Shown here one piece after another: positions 43,016 through 54,907 of a DNA stretch of 64,000 nt. The position numbers and the translations under genes are program-made. Every line of letters begins with the position of its first letter. The stretch's first letter is position 1. The DNA is from CAYONP01 sp964405335 (GTDB lineage: Bacteria; Armatimonadota; UBA10988), in the NCBI GenBank assembly GCA_964405335.1, contig CAYONP010000009.1, forward strand, positions 20,486-84,485, written 5' to 3'. The notes beneath the pieces were generated by a model that saw nothing but the letters and a program-made list of their open reading frames with translations, ran no database searches and was not told the DNA's origin.

Positions 43016-43471
43016 GTGGCGGGCGAGGGCTTCGTGCCGGCCGGTCGGCTGGCGGTGGGCAACGCGGTCGTCACCCGCGCCGGCCCGCCGGCGGTCGTGG
43101 TCGCGATCGAGCACCGTCGCCTTCCGCTGGTCGTGCACAACCTGCGCGTGGAGGGTGCACACACCTACTTCGTGGGCTTGTCGGGCGGCGGGGTTTGGGT
43201 GCACAATCAGGCGTGTCCGGTGCCGAGCTTCCCCTTTGAGCGGGCGGCTCGTATCTTCCGGAACGCGAGTGGGCACGTGAACCCCTCGACCGCAGCATCC
43301 ATGCAGCGACGGATCCGTATGTTCCAGCAAGTGGCAAGCAACCCGGTTAACCTACGGCCCGGTGCGTCTCCGGCGCCGGGCGTGGACGTGTATACGCAGA
43401 GATTCCAGAATGGCGAGGTGTGGGTGCATGTCTGTGGCGGCGTCATCTCAAACGCGGGAGTGAACCCCTGA
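43016..43471 (+). CDS. displaced Hint-domain fragment with toxin tip 3
   Basis: 151 codons from the first available GTG. Hint homology to 42010-42316 (about 310 bp, roughly 90% identical by eye) starts upstream at 42893, right after an in-frame TGA, so the N-terminal nucleophile half of Hint is missing. After GVWVHNQACP comes a different toxin domain of about 85 residues (FERAARIFRNASGHVNPST, YTQRFQNGEVWVHVCGGVI, ending NAGVNP). The last part resembles C-termini seen in polymorphic toxins, but I cannot name its activity. The next gene starts within its stop (TGATG). Confidence 0.72.
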   Translation: MAGEGFVPAGRLAVGNAVVTRAGPPAVVVAIEHRRLPLVVHNLRVEGAHTYFVGLSGGGVWVHNQACPVPSFPFERAARIFRNASGHVNPSTAASMQRRIRMFQQVASNPVNLRPGASPAPGVDVYTQRFQNGEVWVHVCGGVISNAGVNP

Positions 43472-44004
43472 TGGGTCACTCTGGGCATGTCCAGCAAGGC
43501 GCCGATTGGCTGGCACGCGGTAGGCGTCACGATGCTGCGGGCCAACTGGTCGAGGCAGCCTTGTGCTACGAGTGTGCGTGCGTCTGCACCGGTCTTCAAG
43601 CCAGCGAGATGACGACTCTGCTCACGCTGTGTGTGGAGGTGTCCGATCATGGGGTAGCCCACTCGATGGGGCTTACAGTGTGGGATGAGCGGCGGTTCCG
43701 ACTGCGCGCAGCAGACCTAATCACCATCGGCCGGCGCTGCCTGCCGGCGGATAGCGAATTCCATTTCTGGGCGCGTTACACCCACAGCATCTGGGGTGAT
43801 GAACCGTACCTCAGCTATGAGGAATGTCGCGTCATGGCCGAGGGCCTCGACGGACTGGCGCCCTATGCGTTTCTCTATCAGCACGATCAGCACCACCGGG
43901 ACGTTGACTCGCTCGACTATCGCGACCAGATCGACGATCTGCGGGCCTCCATCGAGGGTGTCAACGATGCCCGGGCGCGGGAAATTCGGCACCTGCTGCG
44001 GTAG
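43471..44004 (+). CDS. probable immunity protein for toxin tip 3
   Basis: 177 residues; the ATG overlaps the toxin stop by one base, typical of toxin-immunity pairs. Acidic protein with aromatic-rich region (EFHFWARYTHSIWGDEPYLS) and a helical end. Not a family I recognise. Confidence 0.65.
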   Translation: MGHSGHVQQGADWLARGRRHDAAGQLVEAALCYECACVCTGLQASEMTTLLTLCVEVSDHGVAHSMGLTVWDERRFRLRAADLITIGRRCLPADSEFHFWARYTHSIWGDEPYLSYEECRVMAEGLDGLAPYAFLYQHDQHHRDVDSLDYRDQIDDLRASIEGVNDARAREIRHLLR

Positions 44005-44080
44005 TCAGATGCGACAGTCCATCGGTCTGCAGCAGGCGAGGCCACGCCACACCGACGGCCGTGCCAAGCGTCCGCGTCAC

Positions 44081-44101
44081 ACCCCACCAGCGGTGTGGGG
44101 T
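44081..44101. terminator. hairpin 11 nt beyond the fumC stop
   Basis: Seven-base stem ACCCCAC/GTGGGGT with loop CAGCGGT, between the convergent immunity gene (ending 44004) and fumC (ending 44112). No T-run, so terminator assignment is tentative; it could serve both directions. Confidence 0.35.
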
Positions 44102-44111
44102 CGTACTCCGG

Positions 44112-45551
<1,440 letters not shown>

Positions 45552-45965
45552 GGCGCGGTTCCGGGAGCGATGATACACGATGGGCGGCGATCCTGCGCGG
45601 CCGATTCCGGGCTCGCCCGGCCGGCTTGGCTCAGCGGCTTTCGAAACGTCGTGGATGGAACGCGGCGGTAGGCAGGCTCGATGGACCGCTTGGCTGTCGG
45701 AGTTTCTTGAGAATCAGATAGAACAGGTATGGCGCGGCGTATAGCGTTGTGGTTTGTGGTAATGGGGTTCGATTCGCCGGGACTTGGTCAGCGTCGAGGC
45801 ACGAGTGGCCCGCTGCCGTGCACGGCGATGGTCTACGGCTTCGAACGGTACCGCCGATGCCCGGTAGCGCGGACGGCCGGACCGCGAGTACACTTGTATC
45901 TGTTCAGCGGCTGCTGGCGGTCGATCCGGTCCATCGGGATTCGGCGCGGTTGCAGGAAGTTCGTG
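45552..45965. other. 414-bp divergent gap without recognised gene
   Basis: Lies between the starts of fumC and the propeller gene. One plus-strand frame is open from 45729 but the sequence is arginine/cysteine-rich with no family likeness. Promoters for both genes should be here; none is clear enough to mark. Confidence 0.5.
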
Positions 45966-46997
45966 ATGGGGTTGCCGAGGTTCGGTGGTGGTGGAGTGGC
46001 GCGGAGATCCGGGTCGTGTCTCGGGTGGGCGCTGGTGCTGGCGGCCGCGTGTGTGACGATCACGGCGTCGACCGTTGCGGCCGAGCCGCCGGTGGCGGCT
46101 CAGTGCCGGTCCTGGTTGCTCCCGTACGACAGCACCCCGAGAGCGTGCGTTGTCGTCAACGGCGAGTTGTGGGTCGGCTTTGCCGGCTACGACGGAGCCT
46201 ACACGGGCATCGCGGCCTATCGAGGCGACGGCGAGTTGTTGGCCGCAATCCCAACGACTTCCCGCGTCGCGGGCTTGGTTTACAGCGAGGCCGCCGATGC
46301 CTTGCTGGCGTCCTTGGAGAGTGGCAGCGTCCTGCGCATCGACGCGGCAACCCGGCAGCCGTCGGGTAGCTGCGAGACCGGCAGAGTCCTGTCGGGCATG
46401 TGCAGCGTCGGCGGGAGAGTCTACGGATGCGCTTGGGAGCGGTCCGAGCTCTCTCAGGTGGATGCCGTCGAGCTGAAGATCGGGAACGCCGTGCCGCTCA
46501 GCGCCCATGGAATGCGAGCCCTGGCGGTTGCCGACCGGCTGTACGTCGCGGTCGGGGGTGAGGACGGAGCGGCTGGGCTGGACATCCTCGATCTCGTCGA
46601 AGGGCATCGGCTGGCAACGGTACCTGTCCCGGGTATGCTCGCGCGGGCGTTGGACTGGGATGGTGAGCAGTTCATCTACATCGCGGCTGATTCGGATGCA
46701 ATCCTCGTTCGCTACGACCTGCAACGACATGCGCTCGACCCCGGTTTCAACGTCCGCGTTGACCAGGCCACCGATTTGGTCGTCGACCCTGGCCGAGGCC
46801 GTGTGTACGTTGCCGCCGCCACCATGCAGTCGCTCATGGTCATCTCGACCGGCGATGGGGAGGTGCTGGCGCGGTACGGCGCGGTAGGAGGCTACCTGGC
46901 GCCTGAGCGGCGGGCAGACCGGTCGGTAACCAATCTGTGGGCAACCAACTGGGCCATCGACAGCCTCATCTGTCTCAATCCGGCCCAACTCCCGTGA
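45966..46997 (+). CDS. exported beta-propeller-like protein
   Basis: 343 residues from the ATG at 45966, chosen because it gives a signal peptide ending ...ASTVAAEPP; the open frame before it is Arg-rich and unlikely to be coding. The mature protein shows blade-like repeats (GELWVGFAGYDGAYTGIAAY, GLVYSEAADALLASLESGS, VYGCAWERSELSQV, LYVAVGGEDGAAGLDILDL, RVYVAAATMQSLMVI) of the YncE/PQQ-propeller sort. Ligand unknown. A long minus-strand open frame over the same DNA looks like an artefact. Confidence 0.72.
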   Translation: MGLPRFGGGGVARRSGSCLGWALVLAAACVTITASTVAAEPPVAAQCRSWLLPYDSTPRACVVVNGELWVGFAGYDGAYTGIAAYRGDGELLAAIPTTSRVAGLVYSEAADALLASLESGSVLRIDAATRQPSGSCETGRVLSGMCSVGGRVYGCAWERSELSQVDAVELKIGNAVPLSAHGMRALAVADRLYVAVGGEDGAAGLDILDLVEGHRLATVPVPGMLARALDWDGEQFIYIAADSDAILVRYDLQRHALDPGFNVRVDQATDLVVDPGRGRVYVAAATMQSLMVISTGDGEVLARYGAVGGYLAPERRADRSVTNLWATNWAIDSLICLNPAQLP

Positions 46998-47141
46998 TGG
47001 CGGGTCGCGGTGGCGTTCGTCGCCGGACGGGCCGCCGCGCGTGCGGCCGGCTATCGGCGCCCGGTGGGTGGGCCCAGGTGCGGGCGGCCGGCACGCGGGT
47101 CCGCCGGATGGGCCGGACATTGCCGCCACCCGCTCGCGGCG

Positions 47142-48344
47142 CTAACCACCGGCTGGCATGCCCTGGGGCCTCGGTTCGGCCGCAAGCCCGTCAATCTCCC
47201 AGATCAGCGACTTCGCCAACTCGATGTCAAGGCGGCCCAGCGGCGTGAACGCCAACGAGACAAACGGTGCCGGGTCATTCAGGTGCTCGGCCAGTTCGCG
47301 TTCAGGCCGGCGTGCCAGGTCGAGCACGGCTTCGAAGGCGGTCCGGTTGCAGACGCCATAGAAGAGCAGCGGCAATGCTCGTTGCTTGGCCCGCAGCAGG
47401 GACTCGTCGCTCTGTGGGATTGGTGCCGACAGGTCGGCGAGGTGCTGGTAGGGCGTGTACAAGACCTCAAGGCATAGGTGCTGAGCGGTTGCTATGTCGC
47501 TGATCGCCACCGCGTAGGCGGCGCACGCCACGGCCACTTCCGGGCCGAGTCGCATGGGATCCTCGGCCACCAACTCGGTGTACCAAGTCAACGTGGGCAG
47601 ATCGAGGACGGGCTCCCGGCTGCCCGTCGTGGTATTGCGCTGGAACAGCAGATCCTCCGCCATCCAACCCTCGTGCCGGGCGCGGACGCAGGCGAGCATG
47701 GCCGCCCCGAGCCAAGGCGGCGCCGCGCCCCGGCGGCGCAGAATCTGCGCCGAGACCCACCAAAGTCCCGACTGGGGTTCCGCGCCGTCGAGCGTGTCGG
47801 TAACCAGCGGGAGCCACGGCTCCGCCAGATGCTCAGCGCCGGCCGCGAGCAGGCCAATCAGCGGCGCAAGATCGAAGTGGCGCCGCCGGTGCAGCTCGCG
47901 GAACGCCAGGGCGACCTCGCGCGACATCGGGTTGACGATCTGATTCTCGGGCACCTCCCCATCGAAGGTCAGGGCCGAGTCTTGCAGCGACTCAGTGATT
48001 CGCTCGGCGCCACCGTCCACGTCCTGCCTCGCTGCCTGTTCGCGCCACGACTGCACCTGACCCAGGTAGACGCGAGCATCCTGCTCACGGATTCGTTTGC
48101 CGAGTTCGCGCCCGCGTTCAAGGTAGAGGAGCAGCCGCGCGGTATCCGCGAGGTCCATGCCAGGCATCGGCTGCTGCGGTGTCGGGCGCTCGGTCGGCTC
48201 GGGGCGGTCCTCAGGGCCTTGATGCGGTCGGGTCTCGAGGGCCGCCAGTGCGGTCAGGCGCGCCAACACGACCGCGACCGACCAAAGGAGCCCGACGCGC
48301 AGACCAGGCTTGCATATCCGCTCCGTTCGAGCTATGCGCACCAT
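47142..48344 (-). CDS. hypothetical protein with N-terminal signal anchor and helical repeats
   Basis: 400 residues from the ATG at 48342-48344. Positively charged N-terminus and one hydrophobic stretch ([20 protein letters not shown]) suggest export or membrane anchoring; a Pro-rich linker ([10 protein letters not shown]) follows. The rest is helical with no named domain ([43 protein letters not shown]), reminiscent of HEAT/TPR-like scaffolds. Not recognised. Confidence 0.6.
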   Translation of the reverse strand: MVRIARTERICKPGLRVGLLWSVAVVLARLTALAALETRPHQGPEDRPEPTERPTPQQPMPGMDLADTARLLLYLERGRELGKRIREQDARVYLGQVQSWREQAARQDVDGGAERITESLQDSALTFDGEVPENQIVNPMSREVALAFRELHRRRHFDLAPLIGLLAAGAEHLAEPWLPLVTDTLDGAEPQSGLWWVSAQILRRRGAAPPWLGAAMLACVRARHEGWMAEDLLFQRNTTTGSREPVLDLPTLTWYTELVAEDPMRLGPEVAVACAAYAVAISDIATAQHLCLEVLYTPYQHLADLSAPIPQSDESLLRAKQRALPLLFYGVCNRTAFEAVLDLARRPERELAEHLNDPAPFVSLAFTPLGRLDIELAKSLIWEIDGLAAEPRPQGMPAGG

Positions 48345-48467
48345 GATTCCAGCTCCCCAACCGGCCCACCGCGATCGAAGCGCAGCTTGGGGCAGGCCGT
48401 CGACGCTCGTTCGTTCGTGTCCGGCTCGACCACGACAGTGGTAGACGCGATTCGCGTTCCTTGCCAC

Positions 48468-49577
<1,110 letters not shown>

Positions 49578-49731
49578 GTTGGTTCCTGGGCGGTCAGTTG
49601 GCAGAACGGGGCGGCACTCCTCGTGGCGTGGCGGTGGCAGGCGCCAAACCCGGGCGTTGGCCGGGCCGGACCGGCGCGATACGACCGCGCCGGCCCGCCC
49701 CGACCAACGCTCCCCGATGGCGGCCCGCCGT

Positions 49732-50274
49732 TCAGAGCGCCTCCGGCGTATCGACGTCGGCAAAGCAGCGCGGCACGATGGCTGCCTCGTCCAACGTGAG
49801 AACGCCGACACGCTCGGCGACGCGGCGCAGCGCCCGTTCGCCGGCTGCCTGGGCGGCAGTGAAGGCGGCGGCGCAGTCCGCGGTCCAGAACGAGGCGAGG
49901 TACTGGCGCCGGCCGTCGAGCACGACCAGCCGGGCGTGCGGTCCGGCGGGCAGGGGCGCGATGAGGGGCGCGAGGGCGACGGGCGTGAGGTAGGGCAGGT
50001 CGCAGGCGAGCAGCAGCCAGTCGCGGCCTGACAGGTGGGCGAGAGCGGCGACGACGGCTTGGACGGGCCCGCCGCCGGGTTCGCGGTCGGCGATGCGCCG
50101 GGCGGGCGGCGGGCAGGGGCCGGCGCCGCCGACGACCAGGATTGGGTCGGTCAGGGGCGCCGCGGCGGTGACCACGTGCTCGAGCATGGTTCGGCCGGCG
50201 ACTAGGGCCTGGGCCTTGTCGCTGCCGAAGCGGCTGGAACGCCCGCCGGCGAGGATAACGGCGGCGGGCTTCAT
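49732..50274 (-). CDS. mobA: molybdenum cofactor guanylyltransferase MobA
   Basis: 180 residues from the ATG at 50272-50274, overlapping the moeA-mobB stop (ATGA). It attaches GMP to molybdopterin to form the guanine dinucleotide cofactor. Seen: [19 protein letters not shown] (NTP-binding loop), [16 protein letters not shown] and [12 protein letters not shown] (DxP metal-binding region). Directly coupled to moeA-mobB. No molybdoenzyme is in the window. Confidence 0.92.
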   Translation of the reverse strand: MKPAAVILAGGRSSRFGSDKAQALVAGRTMLEHVVTAAAPLTDPILVVGGAGPCPPPARRIADREPGGGPVQAVVAALAHLSGRDWLLLACDLPYLTPVALAPLIAPLPAGPHARLVVLDGRRQYLASFWTADCAAAFTAAQAAGERALRRVAERVGVLTLDEAAIVPRCFADVDTPEAL

Positions 50275-52019
50275 GGCCGGCCGACGGCGATCAGCGCCGC
50301 GGTGAGGGTGTCGAGCAGGTCGGCGGGATAGAGCGACTCGAAGGCTGCCTCGGCCGGTCGGACGAGGAGCCACGAGTCAGGGTCGTCGGGTTCGGCGGCG
50401 AGCCTGAACTCGGCGTCCTGGCGGGGTTCGAGGCGGATGTGGCGGAGCGGGGTCTGCTTGAACCCTTCGACCAGGACGAGGTCGACCTCGCCGGCGAAGG
50501 ACTCGAGCCAGGGCCAGAGGTGGGGCTGGTCGGTCTGGTGACAGAACAGGGCGGCGTGGTCGGGTCCGAGCAGCAGCACCCGCTCGGCGCCGGCGGCCGC
50601 GTGGCGGTGGGAGTCGGTCGCGGGCGTGTCGAGGCTCGGCTGGTGGTGGGTGTGCTTGACCGTGCCGATTCGCAGACCGGCCGCCCGCAGGCGCGGGATG
50701 AGCAGCTCGAGCAGCCGGGTCTTGCCCGATTTGGACGGCCCCCAGACCGCGACGACCGGGGGCAGGGGCGCGGTGAGGCGGAGGGTCCGGCCGGCCAGGG
50801 CGTCCGGGTCGACGGCAGCCTCGACTAGGTGGCCGGCGGGGTGCGGGCGCGGGCCGCGGAGTTCGGCGACCAGCGGTTGGCCGGCGGCCTCGCGCAGGAT
50901 GGCGCTGCCCTGGCGGGGCGAGACGGTGAGCGCCGGTCGGCCAACGGCGGCGCCGAGGCCGGCGCGGAGGAAGTAGACCGGCATGTGGCCCGGGCGCCAG
51001 TCGGCGGCGAGGGGCAGGCGCAACCGCATGGGCGGCCGCCACCGCCCGCCGGCGGCGACGGCGAGGGCCGGGGCGACGAGCTGCTCGCAGGCGGTCAGCG
51101 CGGCGAGCGGGTTGCCCGGCAGGCTGAAGACCAGGGCGCGGCCGCGGCTGCCGAAGCGGACCGGCTTGCCGGGCTTCATGGCGACGCGGTAGAAGAGGGT
51201 CTGCAGGCCGGCCAGCCGCCACGCCTCGGCGATCACGTCACGGTCGCCGACCGAGGCGCCGCCTGCGGTGAGGACGAGGTCGGCGGCGTCGAGCGCTTGG
51301 CGCAGCCACGCGGCCACCGCGGCGGCGTCGTCGGGCAGGCGGTCGGCGCGGACCAGCTCGGCGCCCTGGCCGCGCAGCCAGGCGGTGAGCATCGGCTGGT
51401 TGACGTCGACGATCCGCGGATCGCCGGGCGCGAGGCTGCCCGCCTCGATCAGCTCTTCGCCGCAGGTCAGCAGCGCGACCCGGGGCCGGCGATGGACCAG
51501 CACCTCGGCCCGGCCGGCCGAGGCGAGCAGGCCGATTGCCGGCGGGTTGAGCCGCGTGCCGGCGGGCAGCAGTCCGTCGCCCGCGTGGTACTCCTCGCCG
51601 GCGCGGCGGAGGTTGGCGCCGGGCCGGGTCGGCGCGGTGAATCGAACCGCGCCGTCGCCCGGCGCGTCGACCTGCTCCTGGATGACCACCGCGTCAGCGC
51701 CGGCGGGGATGAGACCGCCGGTGAAGATGCGCACCGTCTCACCCGGCGCGCACGGCGTGCCGCTGGGATGGCCGGCCTCGCTGGTGCCGACCAGCCGCAG
51801 CGCGACGGGCGCCTCGGCGGCGGCGGCGAGGTCGTCGCTGCGCACGGCGTAGCCGTCCATGGCCGAATTGTCGGCCGGCGGGTGATCGTGCGGGGCGACG
51901 ATCTCCTCGGCCAGGTGCAGGCCGCCGGCGTCGGCCACCGCACAGCGGACGGCCGGCGTGGCCACGGCGTGGGCCAGGACGATTTCGCGGGCCAGGTCGA
52001 GGTCGAGCGGGTCAGCCAT
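50271..52019 (-). CDS. MoeA-MobB fusion: molybdopterin molybdotransferase plus GTP-binding adapter
   Basis: 582 residues. Residues 1-400 are MoeA, which inserts molybdate into adenylylated molybdopterin: HDHPPADNSAMDGYAVRSDD, IFTGGLIPAGADAVVIQEQ, GDPRIVDVNQPML, GGASVGDRDVI and VFSLPGNPLAAL. From about residue 410 a complete MobB follows: VVAVWGPSKSGKTRLLELL (Walker A), RIGTVKHTHHQPSLDTPATDSHRH and DLVLVEGFKQTPLRHI. MobB aids MobA, whose gene follows with a 4-nt overlap, so three cofactor steps are encoded in two ORFs. Divergently transcribed from the GH172 gene. Confidence 0.93.
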   Translation of the reverse strand: MADPLDLDLAREIVLAHAVATPAVRCAVADAGGLHLAEEIVAPHDHPPADNSAMDGYAVRSDDLAAAAEAPVALRLVGTSEAGHPSGTPCAPGETVRIFTGGLIPAGADAVVIQEQVDAPGDGAVRFTAPTRPGANLRRAGEEYHAGDGLLPAGTRLNPPAIGLLASAGRAEVLVHRRPRVALLTCGEELIEAGSLAPGDPRIVDVNQPMLTAWLRGQGAELVRADRLPDDAAAVAAWLRQALDAADLVLTAGGASVGDRDVIAEAWRLAGLQTLFYRVAMKPGKPVRFGSRGRALVFSLPGNPLAALTACEQLVAPALAVAAGGRWRPPMRLRLPLAADWRPGHMPVYFLRAGLGAAVGRPALTVSPRQGSAILREAAGQPLVAELRGPRPHPAGHLVEAAVDPDALAGRTLRLTAPLPPVVAVWGPSKSGKTRLLELLIPRLRAAGLRIGTVKHTHHQPSLDTPATDSHRHAAAGAERVLLLGPDHAALFCHQTDQPHLWPWLESFAGEVDLVLVEGFKQTPLRHIRLEPRQDAEFRLAAEPDDPDSWLLVRPAEAAFESLYPADLLDTLTAALIAVGRP

Positions 52020-52104
52020 GCCGGCGGGTTGACCGGCGAGGGTGAGTCACCTGCCGAGGAGGGCGGCACGGCGGGCGGGCGAACTCCGGGCTCGGCGATC
52101 GCGG

Positions 52105-54774
52105 ATGTCCCCCACAGTGTTGCTCGGTTCGCTCCTGCTGCTCGCCGCGCCGCCGGAGCCGGCGCCGCTGCCGATCGGGCTCGACGCCTATCGCCACTGG
52201 GAGCGCTGGCCGCAGCAGCGGATCGGGGTGCGGGCCTACATGCGCTCGACCTATGACCGGCGCGGCGGCAACGAGGCGGCCGACGCGAGCCACTTCCTCT
52301 ATCAGGAGGCCGACGACTTCAGCGTCTCGCTCGACACCGTCGGACCCGGCCTGCTCTATTTCGTGCGCACCAACCACTGGCACGGCAGCCCGTGGCACTA
52401 TGAGGTCGACGGCGTCGATCACCTCATCGCCGAGACCGCCACGGCCGATCCGGTCACCGCCCGAGCGCGGCTGACCGAGACCCTCTTCCTGCCCACCGAG
52501 CCGCTCCCCAACCCGCTGACCTGGACCTGGTCGACGACCAAGGGCGCCGACCTGAACTGGGTGCCGATCGGGTTCATACGCTCACTCCGCCTGGCCTACT
52601 CGCGCACCCACTACGGTACCGGTTACTACATCTACCACCTGCTCGACCGCAGCGCGCCGACGACGCAGCCGCTGCGCGCCTGGGACGGTCGCTCGCCACC
52701 CGACGCCGACGTGCTCGAGCTGCTCCGCCGGTCTGGCACCGAGCTGCTGCCCGGCGGCCTGGCCGCGCACGCGGGCGAGGCCGAGCTGCCGGCCGGCGCG
52801 GCGATCACGCTGGCCGAGCTGGCCGGCCCGGCGACGCTGCGGGCGATCGAGCTGAGCGTGCCGCGGGCGCAGGCGGTCGACTTCGGGCGGGCGCGCCTGC
52901 GGGTGACCTGGGACGGCCGCGCCGCGCCATCGATCGATGCGCCGGTGGCCCTCTTCTTCGGTGCGGGGACGCTCTACAACCGCGATGATCGCGAGTACCT
53001 GGTGCGCTCGCTGCCGATCACCATCCGCTACGACGCGGAGCGGGTACACCTGGCCTGCGTCTTCCCGATGCCCTATTTCGGCTCGGCGCGAGTCGAGCTG
53101 GTCGGCGGCGAGTCGACGGCGACCGTGCGCTGGCGCCTGCGCACCGCGCCGCTCGACGAGCATCCCAGCCGGCTCGGTTACTTCCACGCCAGCTATGCCG
53201 ATCACCCCGAGCCGGTGCCCGGCGAGGATCTGCTGCTGCTCGACACCCGCGGCGCCGAAGGCGCCGACGACTGGTCGGGCAGCTTCGTCGGCGCCTCGTG
53301 GATCTTCTCGCACCGCGGCGTGCTGAACACGCTGGAGGGTGACCCGCGGTTCTTCTTCGACGACGCCCGCACGCCGCAGGCCTACGGCACCGGCACCGAG
53401 GAGTGGGGCGGCGGCGGCGACTACTGGGGCGGGCGAAACATGACCCTGCCGCTGGCCGGACATCCCTGCGGCGCCCCAAGCCCTGCGGCGGCGCGCGACC
53501 CGGAGGAGCTGATCCAGTCGGCCTACCGCTTCCTGCTCGCCGACCTGATGCCGTTCGGCCGCCGGGCGGTTATTCGCCTCGAGCACGGCGGCACCAACCA
53601 ATCGACGGAGCACTACGAGACGGTCAGCTACTGGTACGGCGCGCCGGCGGCCACGCTGGTGCCCACCGACTCGCTCGACCTCGGCGACCAGGACGACGAG
53701 CGGGCGCACGGCTACCTGTCGCCCGACGCCTCGGCGCCGTACCACCTGACCTCGCGGTTCGAGTGGGGGCCCGACACGATCCGTCTCGCCACCGGCGCGG
53801 CCGACGCGGCGCCGCTGGCCGAGCCCGAGGATCGGGCCGAGTTCGACTTCGCGGCCGCCGCCGGCACCTACCATCTCTGGCTGCTCGGCGCGAATCTCGA
53901 CGGCAGCCTCACGTCCGACGCGGTCTGGCTGCAGTTCGACCAGGAGATCGGCACCACCCGCCTCGGCGCCGGGCACGATCACGCCAAGGGGTTCGGCAAC
54001 TGGGGCGATGCGCACCCGTCCGGCGCCGACGCCTGGTCGAGCGCCCTGCCCGGCCAGCCGCCGCAGACGGTGACCTTCACCCGTGGCGGCGGGCACCGGC
54101 TGCGGCTGCAGCCACGCCACCCGGGCCATCGCGTCGAGCAGATCCTGCTCAGCCCATGGCGCGATGTGCCGCCGGACCAGCCGACCCAAGTCACGCCGGC
54201 AGCCGGCGAGATCGCCCTCACGGCCGACGACGCGACGGCGCTGCGTGGCCGGATCGAGCGCGGCGAAGTAGACGGCCGGCCGGTCCTGCTGGTCGGCGTC
54301 GGAGCGCGCGAGCAGGTGGTCTACCCACCGCACGAGGAGGTTGGACGGGTGACCACCGGCGCGTCGGAGTTCACCCTTGCGCTGGAGCCCGACAACTACG
54401 GCGTGGTGCTGCGGCGCACGCTCGACTACGCCTATCCCAACCAGCGCGCCGAGGTCTACGTCGCCGACGCCGGCGGCGAGGCGGCCGGCCCCTTGACCCA
54501 CGCGGGCACCTGGTACCTGGCCGGCTCAAACACCTGCGTCTACTCGAACCCACGCGGAGAACTCGGCGCGACGGAGCATCACGCACAGACCTCGAACCGC
54601 CGCTTCCGCGACGACGAGTTCATTGTCCCCCGCGCGCTGACCCGCGGGCTCGAGCGGATGCGTGTGCGGCTCGAGTTCGTGCCCGTCGCCCGCCCGCTCT
54701 ACCCCGGCCATCCCCTGCCCGATCTGGCCTGGAGCGAGATCCGCTACGATGCCTACTGCTGGCGCAACCGATAG
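52105..54774 (+). CDS. exported DUF2961/GH172-like protein
   Basis: 889 residues from the ATG at 52105, which gives a signal-like hydrophobic start (SPTVLLGSLLLLAAPPEPAP); an in-frame ATG at 52042 would overlap the moeA promoter region. The N-terminal 450 residues match DUF2961, the catalytic domain of GH172 (alpha-D-fructofuranosidase/arabinofuranosidase-type enzymes): SHFLYQEADDFSVSLDTVGPG, NPLTWTWSTTKGADLNWVPI, ARVELVGGESTATVRWRL and FFFDDARTPQAYGTGTEEWGGGGDY. The C-terminal half contains further beta-rich modules. It probably acts on furanose-containing glycans; substrate unassigned. Confidence 0.85.
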   Translation: MSPTVLLGSLLLLAAPPEPAPLPIGLDAYRHWERWPQQRIGVRAYMRSTYDRRGGNEAADASHFLYQEADDFSVSLDTVGPGLLYFVRTNHWHGSPWHYEVDGVDHLIAETATADPVTARARLTETLFLPTEPLPNPLTWTWSTTKGADLNWVPIGFIRSLRLAYSRTHYGTGYYIYHLLDRSAPTTQPLRAWDGRSPPDADVLELLRRSGTELLPGGLAAHAGEAELPAGAAITLAELAGPATLRAIELSVPRAQAVDFGRARLRVTWDGRAAPSIDAPVALFFGAGTLYNRDDREYLVRSLPITIRYDAERVHLACVFPMPYFGSARVELVGGESTATVRWRLRTAPLDEHPSRLGYFHASYADHPEPVPGEDLLLLDTRGAEGADDWSGSFVGASWIFSHRGVLNTLEGDPRFFFDDARTPQAYGTGTEEWGGGGDYWGGRNMTLPLAGHPCGAPSPAAARDPEELIQSAYRFLLADLMPFGRRAVIRLEHGGTNQSTEHYETVSYWYGAPAATLVPTDSLDLGDQDDERAHGYLSPDASAPYHLTSRFEWGPDTIRLATGAADAAPLAEPEDRAEFDFAAAAGTYHLWLLGANLDGSLTSDAVWLQFDQEIGTTRLGAGHDHAKGFGNWGDAHPSGADAWSSALPGQPPQTVTFTRGGGHRLRLQPRHPGHRVEQILLSPWRDVPPDQPTQVTPAAGEIALTADDATALRGRIERGEVDGRPVLLVGVGAREQVVYPPHEEVGRVTTGASEFTLALEPDNYGVVLRRTLDYAYPNQRAEVYVADAGGEAAGPLTHAGTWYLAGSNTCVYSNPRGELGATEHHAQTSNRRFRDDEFIVPRALTRGLERMRVRLEFVPVARPLYPGHPLPDLAWSEIRYDAYCWRNR

Positions 54775-54840
54775 ACCAGCGACGCCACTCAGCTTGTCAA
54801 CGTATTTGCCAAATCAGGGCAGCGTCCCCATTTCTCGGCG

Positions 54841-54869
54841 TTGACAGGTGCGCGGCTTGCTGTTACGTT
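54841..54869 (+). promoter_or_regulatory. sigma-70-type promoter upstream of miaB
   Basis: TTGACA (54841-54846), 17-nt spacer, TACGTT (54864-54869), ending 38 nt before the miaB ATG. Good consensus match and correct placement for the operon that starts at miaB. Confidence 0.55.
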
Positions 54870-54907
54870 GGAACCGCTCCCCGCGCGGCGCGGCGGCCTT
54901 CTGAACC

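Noticed and set aside
45714..47129. 471-codon minus-strand frame over the beta-propeller gene
   Set aside because: Arg/Pro/His-rich, no repeats or signal, whereas the plus strand gives a signal peptide and propeller blades.
50829..52256. 475-codon plus-strand frame opposite moeA-mobB
   Set aside because: Antisense of strongly conserved MoeA; composition typical of shadow frames.
52582..54501. 639-codon minus-strand frame over the GH172-like gene
   Set aside because: Shadow of the DUF2961 protein; Arg/Gly/Val-rich and without recognisable motifs.
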